64,000 nt of DNA from Sulfurovum xiamenensis (GTDB lineage: Bacteria; Campylobacterota; Campylobacteria; Campylobacterales; Sulfurovaceae): positions 372,001 through 436,000 of the forward strand of contig NZ_JAQIBC010000001.1 of NCBI RefSeq assembly GCF_030347995.1. Reading direction: 5' to 3'. Positions within the stretch are counted from its first letter, which is position 1, and each line of letters starts with the position of its first letter. Under the pieces are notes generated by a model, which did not search any database, had not been told where the DNA came from, and saw only the letters and a list, made by a program, of their open reading frames with translations. This document shows positions 52,331 to 62,804 of the stretch, piece by piece. The position numbers and the translations under genes were made by a program.

Positions 52331-54772
52331 TTAGCTCGGTTTTACAGCTAAATTGACCAATTTATTCGGTACAACGATCTCTTTGACGATCTGCATGCCC
52401 TCAAGCCACTTAGCACCTTCTTCTTTAGCTTTTGCAAGGATCTCATCTTGGCTGGCACTAGGAGAGATCTCAAACTCCGTACGCTTCTTCCCGCCGATCA
52501 TCACAACATAAAGGATGCTCTCTTGAACAAACACCTCTTCTTTTACTTCAAGTAGTGCTTTGAGGTTTTCCCTTTCAAAGAGTACTTCACTCAGTTCACT
52601 TGCTGCATGCGGGATGATAGGCTCAAGGAGGTTGAGCATCACATACATTCCCTCGCTCCATACCTCAGTGCTTTCTTGTTTATCAAGCGCGTTCATCGCC
52701 TCCATACACGCTGCAATCAGTGTGTTGAACGCAAATGTCTTTTCGTATACATCTGCTGATTTCTGTAATGCCTCATAGATCTTTTGACGTGCAAGTTTAG
52801 ACTCTTTTGAAAGGGCTCCGTGCTCAATCACAGGCAATGTTTTACTTGTGACTTTATCCGCTCTGTCATAAAGTTTTTTAATAAATCTGAAGGCACCCTC
52901 AACAGCATTATCATTCCACTCAAGCTCTTTTTGCGGTGGCGCAGCAAAAAGGATAAAGAGTCTTGCCGTATCTGCCCCATACTCTTCGATAAGCTTATCA
53001 GGGTCTACGGTATTCCCCTTGGACTTACTCATCTTCGCACCATCCATGGTAACCATCCCCTGTGTAAGCAATCTGTTAAACGGCTCATCGATATTGACAT
53101 ATCCCAGGTCACGAAGTACTTTCGTGAAGAACCTTGCATATAGTAAGTGAAGGATCGCATGTTCGATCCCGCCGATATACTGGTCAACACCCAGCCAGTA
53201 ATTCGCTTCTTCTTTATCGATACCTACCTCATTCCACTTCTTAGGATTGGTTGCATAACGGAACTGGTACCAGCTTGACTGTACAAAGGTATCAAGTGTA
53301 TCTGTTTCACGAATAGCCTCTTCTCCACATTTTGGACACTTACAATGTTTCCATGTCGGATGGTTTTCAAGCGGATTTCCTTCACCAGTGATCTCTACAT
53401 CTTCAGGCAGGGCAATCGGAAGATTTTCTATCTTTTCAGGTACCAGTCCACAAGATTTACAGTGAACAAACGGGATCGGCGCACCCCAGTAGCGCTGACG
53501 GCTTACACCCCAGTTACGTAGCTTGAAGTTAGTCGTACCCTTACCAAATCCTGCCTCTTCAAAGGTTGCGATGACTTTCGCCTTAGCCTCATAATTATTC
53601 AATCCGGTAAATGCAGCGGAATCCACCAATTCACCCTCACCCGTATATGGCAGTTCTTCTCCACCGCTGATCACTCTTTTGATCGGAAGGTCATACTTGC
53701 TTGCAAACTCATGATCTCTCTCATCGTGTGCAGGTACAGCCATAACAGCACCGCCACCGTAACTTGCAAGTACGAAGTTCGCTGTCCATACCGGGATTTC
53801 TTCTCCTGTGAGTGGATGAACTACAGTGATTCCAAGCGGATATCCCTCTTTGTCTGCCTGTGCTCTTTCACGCTCACTCATATTTGCAATCACTGTGATC
53901 TTACCTGCTGTCTCTTCATCGATTAAGTTATGCTCTACGATGTACTTCGTAATAGGGTGTTCTGCAGCAAGTGCCGAGTAGCTAACACCGTAGATCGTAT
54001 CAGGACGGGTAGTAAATACTGAGTATGTGTCAAACTTGCCGTCAAGCTTTGCCTTACTCTCTTCGCTCAGTTCAAATTCAAACTCGAGTCCCTGAGACTT
54101 TCCGATCCAGTTGTTTTGCATAGTAAGTACCTGGTTTGGCCATTTACCCTCAAGCATTTTCAGGTCTTCAAGCAGTTCATCGGCATACTTGATGATATCG
54201 AGGTAATACCCCGGCATCTCTTTAAGTTCGACAGGGTTATCACAACGCCAACAGCATCCCTCTTCCACCTGCTCGTTCGCCAAAACCGTATGACAATCTT
54301 CACACCAGTTTACTGTCGTGGATTCACGAAAGAGCAATCCCTCTGCAAACATCTTGATGATAAACTCCTGCTCCCACTTGGTATAAAGCGGATCACAGGT
54401 AGCGAACTCACGTGTTTTAGAAAAAGAAAGGCCTAACGAGTTAAGCTCTTTTCTCATATAGTCGATGTTAGAATAGGTCCAATCTTTTGGATGACGTCCA
54501 TGCTTGATCGCAGCATTCTCTGCAGGCATACCGAATGCATCCCAGCCGATCGGGTGCAGTACGTTGTAGTCTTGCTTTCTGTAGTAACGCGCGATCGCAT
54601 CACCGATTGCATAGTTGCGTACGTGACCCATATGCAGTCTTCCGCTAGGAAAAGGAAACATACTCAAAATATACTTTTTCTTCTGAGTTAAAGAATCTGA
54701 TGGCTCAAATGCCTGCTCATCGTCCCACTGTTTTTGCCATTTGGCTTCAATCTCACTTGGATTGTAACTCAT
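52331..54772 (-). CDS. leuS: Leucyl-tRNA synthetase
   Basis: An 813-residue class I synthetase. HIGH motif as [17 protein letters not shown] (~45), CP1 editing domain with [12 protein letters not shown] and [11 protein letters not shown], a zinc-knuckle stretch with [29 protein letters not shown] as [13 protein letters not shown] (~580). Preferred start ATG 54772; the ATG at 54787 has no ribosome binding site. Divergent from dnaX. Confidence 0.97.
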   Translation of the reverse strand: MSYNPSEIEAKWQKQWDDEQAFEPSDSLTQKKKYILSMFPFPSGRLHMGHVRNYAIGDAIARYYRKQDYNVLHPIGWDAFGMPAENAAIKHGRHPKDWTYSNIDYMRKELNSLGLSFSKTREFATCDPLYTKWEQEFIIKMFAEGLLFRESTTVNWCEDCHTVLANEQVEEGCCWRCDNPVELKEMPGYYLDIIKYADELLEDLKMLEGKWPNQVLTMQNNWIGKSQGLEFEFELSEESKAKLDGKFDTYSVFTTRPDTIYGVSYSALAAEHPITKYIVEHNLIDEETAGKITVIANMSERERAQADKEGYPLGITVVHPLTGEEIPVWTANFVLASYGGGAVMAVPAHDERDHEFASKYDLPIKRVISGGEELPYTGEGELVDSAAFTGLNNYEAKAKVIATFEEAGFGKGTTNFKLRNWGVSRQRYWGAPIPFVHCKSCGLVPEKIENLPIALPEDVEITGEGNPLENHPTWKHCKCPKCGEEAIRETDTLDTFVQSSWYQFRYATNPKKWNEVGIDKEEANYWLGVDQYIGGIEHAILHLLYARFFTKVLRDLGYVNIDEPFNRLLTQGMVTMDGAKMSKSKGNTVDPDKLIEEYGADTARLFILFAAPPQKELEWNDNAVEGAFRFIKKLYDRADKVTSKTLPVIEHGALSKESKLARQKIYEALQKSADVYEKTFAFNTLIAACMEAMNALDKQESTEVWSEGMYVMLNLLEPIIPHAASELSEVLFERENLKALLEVKEEVFVQESILYVVMIGGKKRTEFEISPSASQDEILAKAKEEGAKWLEGMQIVKEIVVPNKLVNLAVKPS

Positions 54773-54996
54773 ATTTTCTCGCTTCATTGTTGTGATTATT
54801 TAATAAGGGGGATTATATCCAATATGGGGTTAGAGATGCATTGAAAGGGATAGATATCTTATCCCCCCTCTACCTTATGTCCGTGTGTCAAGAGTTACTT
54901 CCAGAATCCAAACTTATGTAAAATATTATTGTCACTTTTATACCAATCAAAAGTAAAATTTAACTACAATAATAGCAATAAAACCAAGGAGTTTGT

Positions 54997-56844
54997 TTGT
55001 CTTTAGCATTAGCAAGAAAATACCGTCCTGCAACCTTCGATGACCTCATCGGACAAGAATCAGTTTCACAAACACTCTCACTTGCACTTGAGGGCAAAAG
55101 ACTCTCTCATGCCTACCTTTTTTCGGGACTAAGAGGAAGTGGTAAGACATCGACCGCACGTATCTTTGCTAAAGCACTACTCTGTGAAAAAGGTGCGACT
55201 TCACATCCTTGCGGTACCTGTACACATTGTATGATGGCAAGTGAAAGCAGCCATATGGATATCATCGAAATGGATGCCGCTTCCAACCGTGGTATAGATG
55301 ACATTAAAGACCTTATTGAACATACCAAATACAAGCCGAGCTCCGCACGTTACAAGATCTTTATCATCGATGAAGTGCATATGCTTACCAATCAAGCCTT
55401 TAATGCCCTGCTTAAAACACTTGAAGAACCGCCTGATTTTGTGAAGTTCATTCTCGCAACGACAGATCCGCTAAAACTGCCTGCGACCATCCTCTCCCGT
55501 ACACAGCATTTCAGGTTCAAAAAAATCCCTCAAAACCTTGTACTCAAGCACTTGGAACATATCCTGGACCTTGAGAACATCGAGTATGAAAGAGAGGCTT
55601 TGGACATCATCGCGCGTTCTGGTGCGGGGAGTCTGAGAGATTCTCTAACGTTGATGGATCAGGCCATTGTATACTCTAAGAATTTCGTTGATGTGAATAC
55701 GGTTACAGGGATGCTTGGTATCATTGAACCTAGTCACTTGGAGACATTGCTCTCCGACATCATGGCCAAAGACACGGCAAAAGTATTAGCCTTTATCAAA
55801 ATGGCAGCAGACTATGAAGCTGAAATGATCCTGGATGAATTGACACTCTATCTCAAAGATCTGCTGCTCAATGCCAAAGGCAAGTTCAGCCCGATGATCA
55901 TAGAGCGTTTCTTCAGGGTAATTGCAGAATCTAAAAGCTTACTTGCTCTTGGAAGTGATAATGGATTTGTACTCTCCCTGGCGCTCTTTAAAATGATGGA
56001 GTCTTTAGAGATCAAAGATATCGATACCATGATACGTGGCTTGGAACAGGAGCTCCAAGGAGTTGAAGTCTCTGAGATCATGGTGACCACTCCCTCAAGT
56101 GATTTGACTGCATCCTCTGAGGTCATCACGATCACTGAAGAGGAGATTGACGCTACACTTCCTAAAACTGCAGCACCTAAAGCAGAACCTGTCATAGAGG
56201 AGAAAAACGATGAAGCTTCACCTGAGATTACAGAAACACCGGTCATAGACAATGAACCTACTTCTCCTATACAAGCTGCACAAGAAGAAAAAGCTCCTGC
56301 CGATATACAACCGGTAACCCACCCAGAAGTCATACAACCTTCTACACCAGCCATAAACCCACATCAAAAAACATTTGATGCCCTGGTACAAAAACTGTAT
56401 GACAGAGACTATGATCTAGGTGCCTGTTTCGAACGTAATATCTCTTTTGAGAACTTTGAAGATAATAAATTGACATGGGCTTCTATGGCAGAAGGTGAAG
56501 ATAAAAAAATGCTCATTACACATTGGGGACTGATCAATATGTTCGTGAAAGATATTTTCGGTTTTGAAACGAAGATTGTAAATATCCCTAAAAAAAAAGT
56601 GAATAGTGCTCCCCTAGAGGAAGAAGCAGAGGAGCCTCAAAAAGAGGCTCCTGTACATCAGGATGCAGATTCGGCTTCCATGATAGAAGATATCGAAATG
56701 AAAAGCTCCTGTATCGCTCCGGATGCCGGAGAGACAGAAGCAGCCAAAGAGAAAGATCCCTCCACCTTGCTGGAAGAACCTATGATTAAAGAAGCTATCG
56801 CTCTCTTTGATCCTAAAAAAGTAAGGATTAAGCGTAATACCTAA
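54997..56844 (+). CDS. dnaX: DNA polymerase III gamma/tau subunit
   Basis: A 615-residue clamp loader ATPase. Walker A GLRGSGKTSTAR, zinc site CEKGATSHPCGTCTHC, Walker B IFIIDEVHML, sensor ATTDPLKLP. The C-terminal half is low-complexity (Glu/Pro/Thr) with a small conserved domain (~455-530) and an acidic tail. It starts at TTG 54997 with AAGGAG 5 bases upstream. At 56590-56598 nine A occur within NIPKKKV; both shifted frames stop within two codons (see findings). Confidence 0.95.
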   Translation: MSLALARKYRPATFDDLIGQESVSQTLSLALEGKRLSHAYLFSGLRGSGKTSTARIFAKALLCEKGATSHPCGTCTHCMMASESSHMDIIEMDAASNRGIDDIKDLIEHTKYKPSSARYKIFIIDEVHMLTNQAFNALLKTLEEPPDFVKFILATTDPLKLPATILSRTQHFRFKKIPQNLVLKHLEHILDLENIEYEREALDIIARSGAGSLRDSLTLMDQAIVYSKNFVDVNTVTGMLGIIEPSHLETLLSDIMAKDTAKVLAFIKMAADYEAEMILDELTLYLKDLLLNAKGKFSPMIIERFFRVIAESKSLLALGSDNGFVLSLALFKMMESLEIKDIDTMIRGLEQELQGVEVSEIMVTTPSSDLTASSEVITITEEEIDATLPKTAAPKAEPVIEEKNDEASPEITETPVIDNEPTSPIQAAQEEKAPADIQPVTHPEVIQPSTPAINPHQKTFDALVQKLYDRDYDLGACFERNISFENFEDNKLTWASMAEGEDKKMLITHWGLINMFVKDIFGFETKIVNIPKKKVNSAPLEEEAEEPQKEAPVHQDADSASMIEDIEMKSSCIAPDAGETEAAKEKDPSTLLEEPMIKEAIALFDPKKVRIKRNT

Positions 56845-56859
56845 AGAGAGTTCTTCTCT

Positions 56860-57672
56860 TTAGATATCCATCCATGCCTGTGTCACAATTTTGGGTTTAT
56901 CATCATAGATCTTGATTTTCTCAGCCCCTATACAGCGCCCTTCATCATCGAGTTCAAATACAACCATTTGAAGGAGTGCTTTACATTCATCAGGTACATT
57001 GAAATGACCTCCAAGTCCTGTAAGTACTCTTTTAAGTGGTACTTCAGAATCCATTCCTATCACACCGTCCCGACAACCGGTTAAGCCTACATCTGTTACA
57101 TAACAGCAGCCTTCATGGATCTGCAGATCATCTGTCGCAACATGGGTATGGGTTCCAAGTATTGCAGAGACATCATCTTTAAGCATATGCAGGATCACCT
57201 GTTTCTCTGAACTTGCTTCAGCATGCATATCAAGAATGATGTGTTTAAAGCCTTGTGCTTTTAACTTCTCTACCTCTTCAACGATCATCGTAAACGGATT
57301 ATCAGCCATGGGCATTGTATAATGCCCCATAAGATTTAAAATCGCTGTTTTATGTCCCAGAAGCGTTGTTTCATAAATACCTTTGCCCGGTGTAGCCTTA
57401 GGATAGTTCATAGGACGTATAAGAGGGTAACGCTCAAAGATATCAAGGATCTCTTTTTTATCGAAACTATGGTTACCACCCGTCATCATATCGATGCCGT
57501 ACCCCAGTAGTTCAATGCAGTTTTTTTCCGTTAAACCAAAACCATGACTCGCATTTTCATAGTTGGCTATCATAAAGTCTACAAAATGCTCTTGTTTGAG
57601 ACGTTTTAAATGACGTTTGATCATCAAACGCCCTGGTTTACCTACAATATCACCGATAAACCCTATTTTCAA
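56860..57672 (-). CDS. ymdB: YmdB-type metallophosphoesterase
   Basis: A 270-residue enzyme of the TIGR00282 family. Metal ligands: GFIGDIVGKPGR (Asp), NYENASHGFGL (Glu, Asn), MTGGNHSFDKKE (Asn, His), DMHAEASSEK (His, Glu), GTHTHVATDD (His pair). Family knowledge: 2',3'-cAMP phosphodiesterase activity. Convergent with dnaX (15 bases). Located before fabH on the same strand. Confidence 0.9.
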   Translation of the reverse strand: MKIGFIGDIVGKPGRLMIKRHLKRLKQEHFVDFMIANYENASHGFGLTEKNCIELLGYGIDMMTGGNHSFDKKEILDIFERYPLIRPMNYPKATPGKGIYETTLLGHKTAILNLMGHYTMPMADNPFTMIVEEVEKLKAQGFKHIILDMHAEASSEKQVILHMLKDDVSAILGTHTHVATDDLQIHEGCCYVTDVGLTGCRDGVIGMDSEVPLKRVLTGLGGHFNVPDECKALLQMVVFELDDEGRCIGAEKIKIYDDKPKIVTQAWMDI

Positions 57673-57681
57673 TTTTATACC

Positions 57682-58704
57682 CTATTTAGTGTTTGATTTT
57701 CCAGTAAAAGGAAGCAGTGCACTGGCCCATGTTAAGCCGCCACCGAAAGTATCGAGTAGCATAAGATCACCTGTTTGTAGTCTGCCTGATTCCCAAATAT
57801 CATTCAATGCCATAGGTATGGAAGCAGCAGAAGTATTCCCGTATTTACCTACAGTAAGAACCACCTGATCCTCTCTCATCTTCAGTGCATCCCCTACTGC
57901 TTTGATAATACGGTAATTTGCCTGATGCGGGATAAAATGCGGTATATCATTCGCATTGATATTATTTTTGGCAAGTATCTCTTTGACATCTTTTGTCAAT
58001 GTTTTCACTGCCAGTTTAAAGGTTTCATTTCCCTTCATTTGCACAAAATTAAGCCCTTGATCAATCACCTCTTGGCTTGCAGGATGCACTGCACCAGGTG
58101 CAGGTGTCACCAAAAAGTCTGCATAAGATCCATCTGCACTTGCATGGATATCAATAAAGGCTTCATCTTTATTCGATGTAGCCGAGATTACTGCAGCACC
58201 TGCACCGTCACCAAACAGGATACAAGTACTCCTATCTGTATAGTCAACAACGGAAGAGAACTTTTCCGCTCCAACCACCAGAACATTTTTCTTCATTCCA
58301 GACTCTATAAATGCTTTTGCGATCGTAAGCAGATAGACAAATCCACTGCATGCCGCAGAGATATCAAAGGCTTGAACATCTCTAATACCGATCTTGTCTG
58401 AAATAAGACATGCTGTAGAAGGCATATTGAAATAATCAGGTGTCACAGTTGCACAGAGAACCAGATCTATCTCATCTTTTGAGAGACCTGAACGCTCTAT
58501 TGCCAATTCACAGGCTTTTGCAGCCATATCACTTGTATACTCATCTTCTGCAGCTATATGACGCTCTTTTATACCCGTACGCTTTACGATCCATTCATCG
58601 GTGGTATCTACCATCTTTTCAAGATCTGCATTGGATAAAATCTTTTCAGGTACATAAGCACCTATAGATCTGAATGCCGCATATATGGGTTTAATTGGTG
58701 ACAT
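57682..58704 (-). CDS. fabH: 3-oxoacyl-ACP synthase III
   Basis: A 340-residue thiolase-fold enzyme starting fatty acid synthesis. Catalytic triad: Cys in [13 protein letters not shown], His in [13 protein letters not shown], Asn in [12 protein letters not shown]. Length is normal. plsX lies 108 bases upstream on the same strand with a hairpin between (58787-58812). Confidence 0.97.
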   Translation of the reverse strand: MSPIKPIYAAFRSIGAYVPEKILSNADLEKMVDTTDEWIVKRTGIKERHIAAEDEYTSDMAAKACELAIERSGLSKDEIDLVLCATVTPDYFNMPSTACLISDKIGIRDVQAFDISAACSGFVYLLTIAKAFIESGMKKNVLVVGAEKFSSVVDYTDRSTCILFGDGAGAAVISATSNKDEAFIDIHASADGSYADFLVTPAPGAVHPASQEVIDQGLNFVQMKGNETFKLAVKTLTKDVKEILAKNNINANDIPHFIPHQANYRIIKAVGDALKMREDQVVLTVGKYGNTSAASIPMALNDIWESGRLQTGDLMLLDTFGGGLTWASALLPFTGKSNTK

Positions 58705-58786
58705 AGTTGTCCTTAACGAATAATATAAAGTCTGTTATTTTACCATAAATTTATAAGTTTTAGGGGGTGTTTTCACTTGGTGGCTG

Positions 58787-58812
58787 GTCTAAGGTACACA
58801 GGTACCTTAGAC
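58787..58812 (-). terminator. Hairpin directly after plsX
   Basis: GTCTAAGGTAC and GTACCTTAGAC form an 11-bp perfect stem with a 4-base loop directly after the plsX stop. No T tract follows on the minus strand; may be an intrinsic pause or processing hairpin. Confidence 0.6.
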
Positions 58813-59802
58813 TTATTTATTGTCAGAGAGAAGAATTTCTATGGTTTTATTGACATCTGACTCTGTATAGCGAATCGCCTGGAATATTGCATTTTTGATA
58901 GCTTTAGCGTTAGAACTACCATGAGAAATAATGGCACATCCATTAATACCCAAGAGCGGTGCTCCACCATACTCTGCATAGTCAACTTGCTTCTTCATAT
59001 TGCCAAACACTTTTCTTTTCATCATCAGTGCACCGATCTTTGCCGGTAATGACTTTCGGATATGTTGTCTCATAAGCGTAAAGATAGTCGATACCACGCC
59101 TTCACTGGTCTTCAGTAGTATATTACCTGTAAAACCGTCACAGACCACTACATTCACATTCCCGTTAAAGATATCTCTACCTTCGACATTCCCCACAAAA
59201 CCTTTTAAACCTTGTAAGAGTTTAAAGGCTGCTTTTGTCAAAGTATTCCCCTTGGAATCTTCGGATCCATTCGATAAAAGCCCTACCTTAGGTGATGCTA
59301 TACCCAGGATCTGTTGTGCATAGGCTTCACCCATCGCACCAAACTCATACAGGTTTTGAGGAGTACAGTCTGTGACCGCACCTACATCCAGTACCAATGT
59401 TTTGGTAGATACAACACTTGGCATCAATGTGGCTAGTGCAGGCTTTGAGATATGCGGTAATCGCCCTATACGCAATGTAGCCAATGTCATGGTTGCACCA
59501 CTGTGACCCGCTGAAACGACAGCAGATGCTTCTTTCTCACGTACAAGTTCTACCGCTTTATAGATAGATGACTCTTTACGCTTGAGTGCATCCGTTGCCT
59601 GATCACTCATCGATATGACATCTGAAGCTTCAACAATTTCAACTTTGTCTGCATAATACGGGGGGAGGAAAGAGCGTATCTCTTCAGTGTTACCTACTAA
59701 AATAGGGAGGAATTTTTCAGTTTCCAGTGCTTGAACCACACCTTCTATAATAGGCTCAGGACCAAAGTCCCCGCCCATAGCGTCAATCGCGATCTTGATC
59801 AT
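58813..59802 (-). CDS. plsX: Phosphate acyltransferase PlsX
   Basis: A 329-residue enzyme making acyl-phosphate from acyl-ACP for PlsY. Visible: [109 protein letters not shown]. It starts 5 bases after rpmF; rpmF-plsX-fabH is a widely conserved cluster. Confidence 0.97.
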   Translation of the reverse strand: MIKIAIDAMGGDFGPEPIIEGVVQALETEKFLPILVGNTEEIRSFLPPYYADKVEIVEASDVISMSDQATDALKRKESSIYKAVELVREKEASAVVSAGHSGATMTLATLRIGRLPHISKPALATLMPSVVSTKTLVLDVGAVTDCTPQNLYEFGAMGEAYAQQILGIASPKVGLLSNGSEDSKGNTLTKAAFKLLQGLKGFVGNVEGRDIFNGNVNVVVCDGFTGNILLKTSEGVVSTIFTLMRQHIRKSLPAKIGALMMKRKVFGNMKKQVDYAEYGGAPLLGINGCAIISHGSSNAKAIKNAIFQAIRYTESDVNKTIEILLSDNK

Positions 59803-59807
59803 TAAGA

Positions 59808-59969
59808 TTACGCTTTAGTTTTTTTGTACTCACCAGTAGTCATATTCATGTGGTGAGGCATTCTCCATGTTCCATCTGCATCTTTCACTGGCATTGGTAA
59901 TGTCAATTTGTAATGTGTTCTTCTTTTCGCTGCTCTTGTGTGGCTCACACGTCTTTTAGGTACTGCCAT
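59808..59969 (-). CDS. rpmF: 50S ribosomal protein L32
   Basis: A 53-residue protein read from the minus strand: [20 protein letters not shown], then [20 protein letters not shown] and a basic tail. The start AVPKRRVS is the family signature. It has no cysteines, so it is the zinc-free (C-) type. AAAGGATATAAA precedes the ATG. Lies between yceD and plsX. Confidence 0.95.
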   Translation of the reverse strand: MAVPKRRVSHTRAAKRRTHYKLTLPMPVKDADGTWRMPHHMNMTTGEYKKTKA

Positions 59970-59994
59970 TTTATATCCTTTGTTACAATTTTAT

Positions 59995-60369
59995 TTAATA
60001 TTCTACTTCAAAATCTTCATCACTATCGACACATTTGCTACAATAGTTATAAGCATTTTTAAATGTATTTATTTCGCTCTGTAGTATGTACGAAAGATCA
60101 ATTTCGCCATCTAAAAACTCAATTATATCTAAATCATCTTTATCTTCGGATACTATATCGCTCAGTCTAAGTTGCAGTTCATTGTCCACGTCATAGTTAT
60201 ATGTGTCTCCACATCTATCACAGTCCAACTCGATACTGCCACTCATGTGTGCATCTAAAGTTACTTGATGATAACCGCTCTTCTTTAAAGTGCCTTCCAG
60301 CGTTATCCCCTCTGAACTCAGTTCAATGGGTTTCGCTGTAGAACCTACCTTGTCAAAAGCTATCTTCAC
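59995..60369 (-). CDS. yceD: YceD/DUF177 family protein
   Basis: A 124-residue acidic protein with four cysteines in two CxxC pairs (DCDRCGD and YCSKCVD) and the family pattern LQLRLSDIVSED...IIEFLDGEIDLSYILQSEI. Family knowledge: encoded before rpmF in most bacteria; linked to 23S rRNA. Here it sits between ndk (9 bases) and rpmF (25 bases), so the cluster is conserved. Confidence 0.85.
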   Translation of the reverse strand: MKIAFDKVGSTAKPIELSSEGITLEGTLKKSGYHQVTLDAHMSGSIELDCDRCGDTYNYDVDNELQLRLSDIVSEDKDDLDIIEFLDGEIDLSYILQSEINTFKNAYNYCSKCVDSDEDFEVEY

Positions 60370-60378
60370 AGTTTAAGC

Positions 60379-60792
60379 TTAGTGAATTTCTCTCTGTGCA
60401 AAAAAGAAGTTAATTTCATTTATTGCATTTTCAATAGAGTCACTACCGTGTACTGCATTTGCATCGATACTCTCAGCAAAGTCTGCTCTGATCGTACCAG
60501 GCTCAGCTTCAGCAGGGTTTGTAGCACCCATCAGCTCTCTGTTTTTAGCCATTGCATTTTCACCTTCAAGTACTGTGACAACCACAGGTCCTGAGATCAT
60601 GAAATCTACAAGATCTTTAAAGAAAGGTCTTTCTGCATGAATCGCATAAAATGCTTCTGCATCTACACGAGAAAGTCTAGTTTTTTTCGTTGCTGCAATT
60701 CTAAGGCCTGCTGCTTCAAATCTTGCAAGAATCTGTCCTACAACATTTTTAGCTACTGCATCTGGTTTGATGATTGATAATGTTTGTTCCAT
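60379..60792 (-). CDS. ndk: Nucleoside diphosphate kinase
   Basis: A 137-residue Ndk: [39 protein letters not shown] and the catalytic His in [12 protein letters not shown]. It balances NTP pools by phospho-His transfer. Length and fold typical. AGGAATATAAGT precedes the ATG. Confidence 0.97.
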   Translation of the reverse strand: MEQTLSIIKPDAVAKNVVGQILARFEAAGLRIAATKKTRLSRVDAEAFYAIHAERPFFKDLVDFMISGPVVVTVLEGENAMAKNRELMGATNPAEAEPGTIRADFAESIDANAVHGSDSIENAINEINFFFAQREIH

Positions 60793-60918
60793 ACTTATAT
60801 TCCTAAGCGATTAATTTACTTCCAAAATGAGATGTAGTGGAGAGTATTCGGGCGGAATTTTACCTAATAAAGTATTAAAATAAGTTTAAGTTTTGGGAGG
60901 GTTAAAGGGGTAACTATT

Positions 60919-60940
60919 GAGACTACCAGAAGGTAGTCTC
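60919..60940 (-). terminator. Hairpin after fdxA
   Basis: GAGACTACC and GGTAGTCTC form a 9-bp stem with a 4-base loop, 17 bases after the ferredoxin stop on the minus strand. Confidence 0.65.
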
Positions 60941-60956
60941 TAAGAAGGACTAAAGA

Positions 60957-61319
60957 TTAGTCTTCTACAACATTTCTATGTGCTGCTCTGTCTTCTAATG
61001 AGATATCATCTCTCATTGGCATTTCAGCATCTGGATTTTCCATTACATAGTTTAGACCATCAATGTAGTTTTCACCATTGAAGTGATCTTTATGTTCAGC
61101 TGTGAATGGCATATCCCAAGTAATACAACCTTCAGTTGGACATGCTTCTGCACATGCTGGAGAATCGAAGTGATCTACACACTCAACACATTTGTCAGGG
61201 TACACATAGTAGTACTCCTCACCCGTTGGATTATCATCCTCGTCTACAATTGCTTCTACTGGACATTCGTCAATACAAGCTGCACAGTTTATACATGTAT
61301 CACCAATAATTACTGCCAT
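60957..61319 (-). CDS. fdxA: 2[4Fe-4S] ferredoxin (FdxA-like)
   Basis: A 120-residue ferredoxin: motif one CINCAACIDECPVEAI, motif two CVECVDHFDSPACAEACPTEGCI with an insertion between the second and third Cys, then an acidic tail of about 45 residues. Cytosolic. By position it corresponds to the ferredoxin gene beside ndk in Campylobacter. TAAAAAGGAATAA precedes the ATG. A hairpin follows. Confidence 0.93.
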   Translation of the reverse strand: MAVIIGDTCINCAACIDECPVEAIVDEDDNPTGEEYYYVYPDKCVECVDHFDSPACAEACPTEGCITWDMPFTAEHKDHFNGENYIDGLNYVMENPDAEMPMRDDISLEDRAAHRNVVED

Positions 61320-61441
61320 ATTTATTCCTTTTTATATAAGATAGCAAACTATAGCTAAAGATTTTTAAAAAAACATTAAACATATTAGATAATTTATTAA
61401 AATATATCAAAAATATTCAATTTATGACACGATACTAAACA

Positions 61442-62599
61442 CTAAATATTTAAATATTTTTTGATATCTTCTACCCTATCTGTTTTCTCCCAGCTAAAGC
61501 CTTCTTCTTCTCTTCCGAAGTGACCATACGCTGCTGTTCTGCGGTATATAGGTCTAAGTAGATCCAACGCATCCATAATACCTTTAGGGGTAAGATCGAA
61601 AAGTGATTCTACACACGCTGTGATCTTTGATTCATCCACTGTTGCGGTCCCATGTGTATCTACATAGATAGACACCGGTTTAGCCACACCGATTGCATAC
61701 GCTATTTGCAGTGTGGCTTTATCACATACACCTGCAGCTACAAGGTTTTTCGCTACATATCTTGCCGCATAGGCAGCTGAACGATCCACTTTTGTAGGGT
61801 CTTTACCAGAGAAAGCACCCCCACCATGAGGGCAAGAACCCCCATAGGTATCTACGATGATCTTTCTACCTGTAAGTCCGGCATCCCCTTGAGGACCACC
61901 GATCACAAAACGTCCCGTAGGGTTGATGTGATAGGTAATATCATCAGAGATCAACTCAGCTGGTATGACTGCTTTGATCACTTCTTCAAGTACCGCTTTT
62001 TGTACCTGTTCAAGCGTCACTTCCGGATGATGCTGTGTAGATACAACGATCGTATCTATCGCAACAGGTTTGCCATCTACATACTTCACTGAAACCTGCG
62101 CTTTTCCATCCGGACGCAAAAACGGGACAGTACCATTTTTACGAACCTCAGCCAGTTTAGCTGTGATCTTATGTGCCAGTGAGATAGGCAAAGGCATAAG
62201 CTCCTTAGTCTCATTACAAGCATATCCGAACATCAGTCCCTGATCCCCCGCACCGATCTCACCTGAAGCTTGATCCACACCTTGATTGATATCCGGGCTC
62301 TGTTCTCCTATGCCATTAAGTACTCCCGCAGACCTATAGTCAAAACCATAACTTGCATCTGTGTACCCTATCTCTCTTACAACCTCTCTTGCAATCTCTT
62401 GCATCGGTGCATACGCTGTTGTTTTTAGTTCTCCTGCAATAACACAAAAACCATTACTCAATAACGTCTCACAAGCCACTCTCGCCTGTGGATCTTTTTC
62501 GATGATATAATCAAGTATAGCATCTGAGATCTGATCAGCCATTTTATCCGGATGACCCTCGGTTACCGATTCACTTGTAAAAATGTATTCGTTAGCCAT
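61442..62599 (-). CDS. metK: S-adenosylmethionine synthetase
   Basis: A 385-residue enzyme: [56 protein letters not shown]. Makes SAM from Met and ATP; needed for UbiE and many others. Length normal. AAGGAAAAAA precedes the ATG. The dxs gene lies 205 bases upstream on the same strand. Confidence 0.98.
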   Translation of the reverse strand: MANEYIFTSESVTEGHPDKMADQISDAILDYIIEKDPQARVACETLLSNGFCVIAGELKTTAYAPMQEIAREVVREIGYTDASYGFDYRSAGVLNGIGEQSPDINQGVDQASGEIGAGDQGLMFGYACNETKELMPLPISLAHKITAKLAEVRKNGTVPFLRPDGKAQVSVKYVDGKPVAIDTIVVSTQHHPEVTLEQVQKAVLEEVIKAVIPAELISDDITYHINPTGRFVIGGPQGDAGLTGRKIIVDTYGGSCPHGGGAFSGKDPTKVDRSAAYAARYVAKNLVAAGVCDKATLQIAYAIGVAKPVSIYVDTHGTATVDESKITACVESLFDLTPKGIMDALDLLRPIYRRTAAYGHFGREEEGFSWEKTDRVEDIKKYLNI

Positions 62600-62743
62600 T
62601 TTTTTCCTTTATTTAGTTTCTCATTGAAGTATGGCAAAGCCATGCTTCAATTTCCCAGAGAATATACCCTTTGGAGTACCTTTCACTGAAGTTTCACCAT
62701 TTGGTTCAGAGAATTTTGAAATATTTGTTCACTGTCACTGAAC

Positions 62744-62775
62744 TTGATACAATACCTCAAAAGGTACTGTATCAA
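62744..62775 (-). terminator. Hairpin after dxs
   Basis: TTGATACA and TGTATCAA pair, with an inner TACC/GGTA helix, between the dxs stop and metK. No T run follows it on the minus strand; the rest of the 205-base gap shows no gene. Confidence 0.55.
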
Positions 62776-62804
62776 ATACAGTTCCGATGCAGAAGAAACC
62801 TCTT

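Noticed and set aside
54847-54866. GGGATA/TATCCC hairpin between leuS and dnaX
   Set aside because: Short stem in a divergent promoter region where no terminator is needed; likely chance or an operator I cannot identify.
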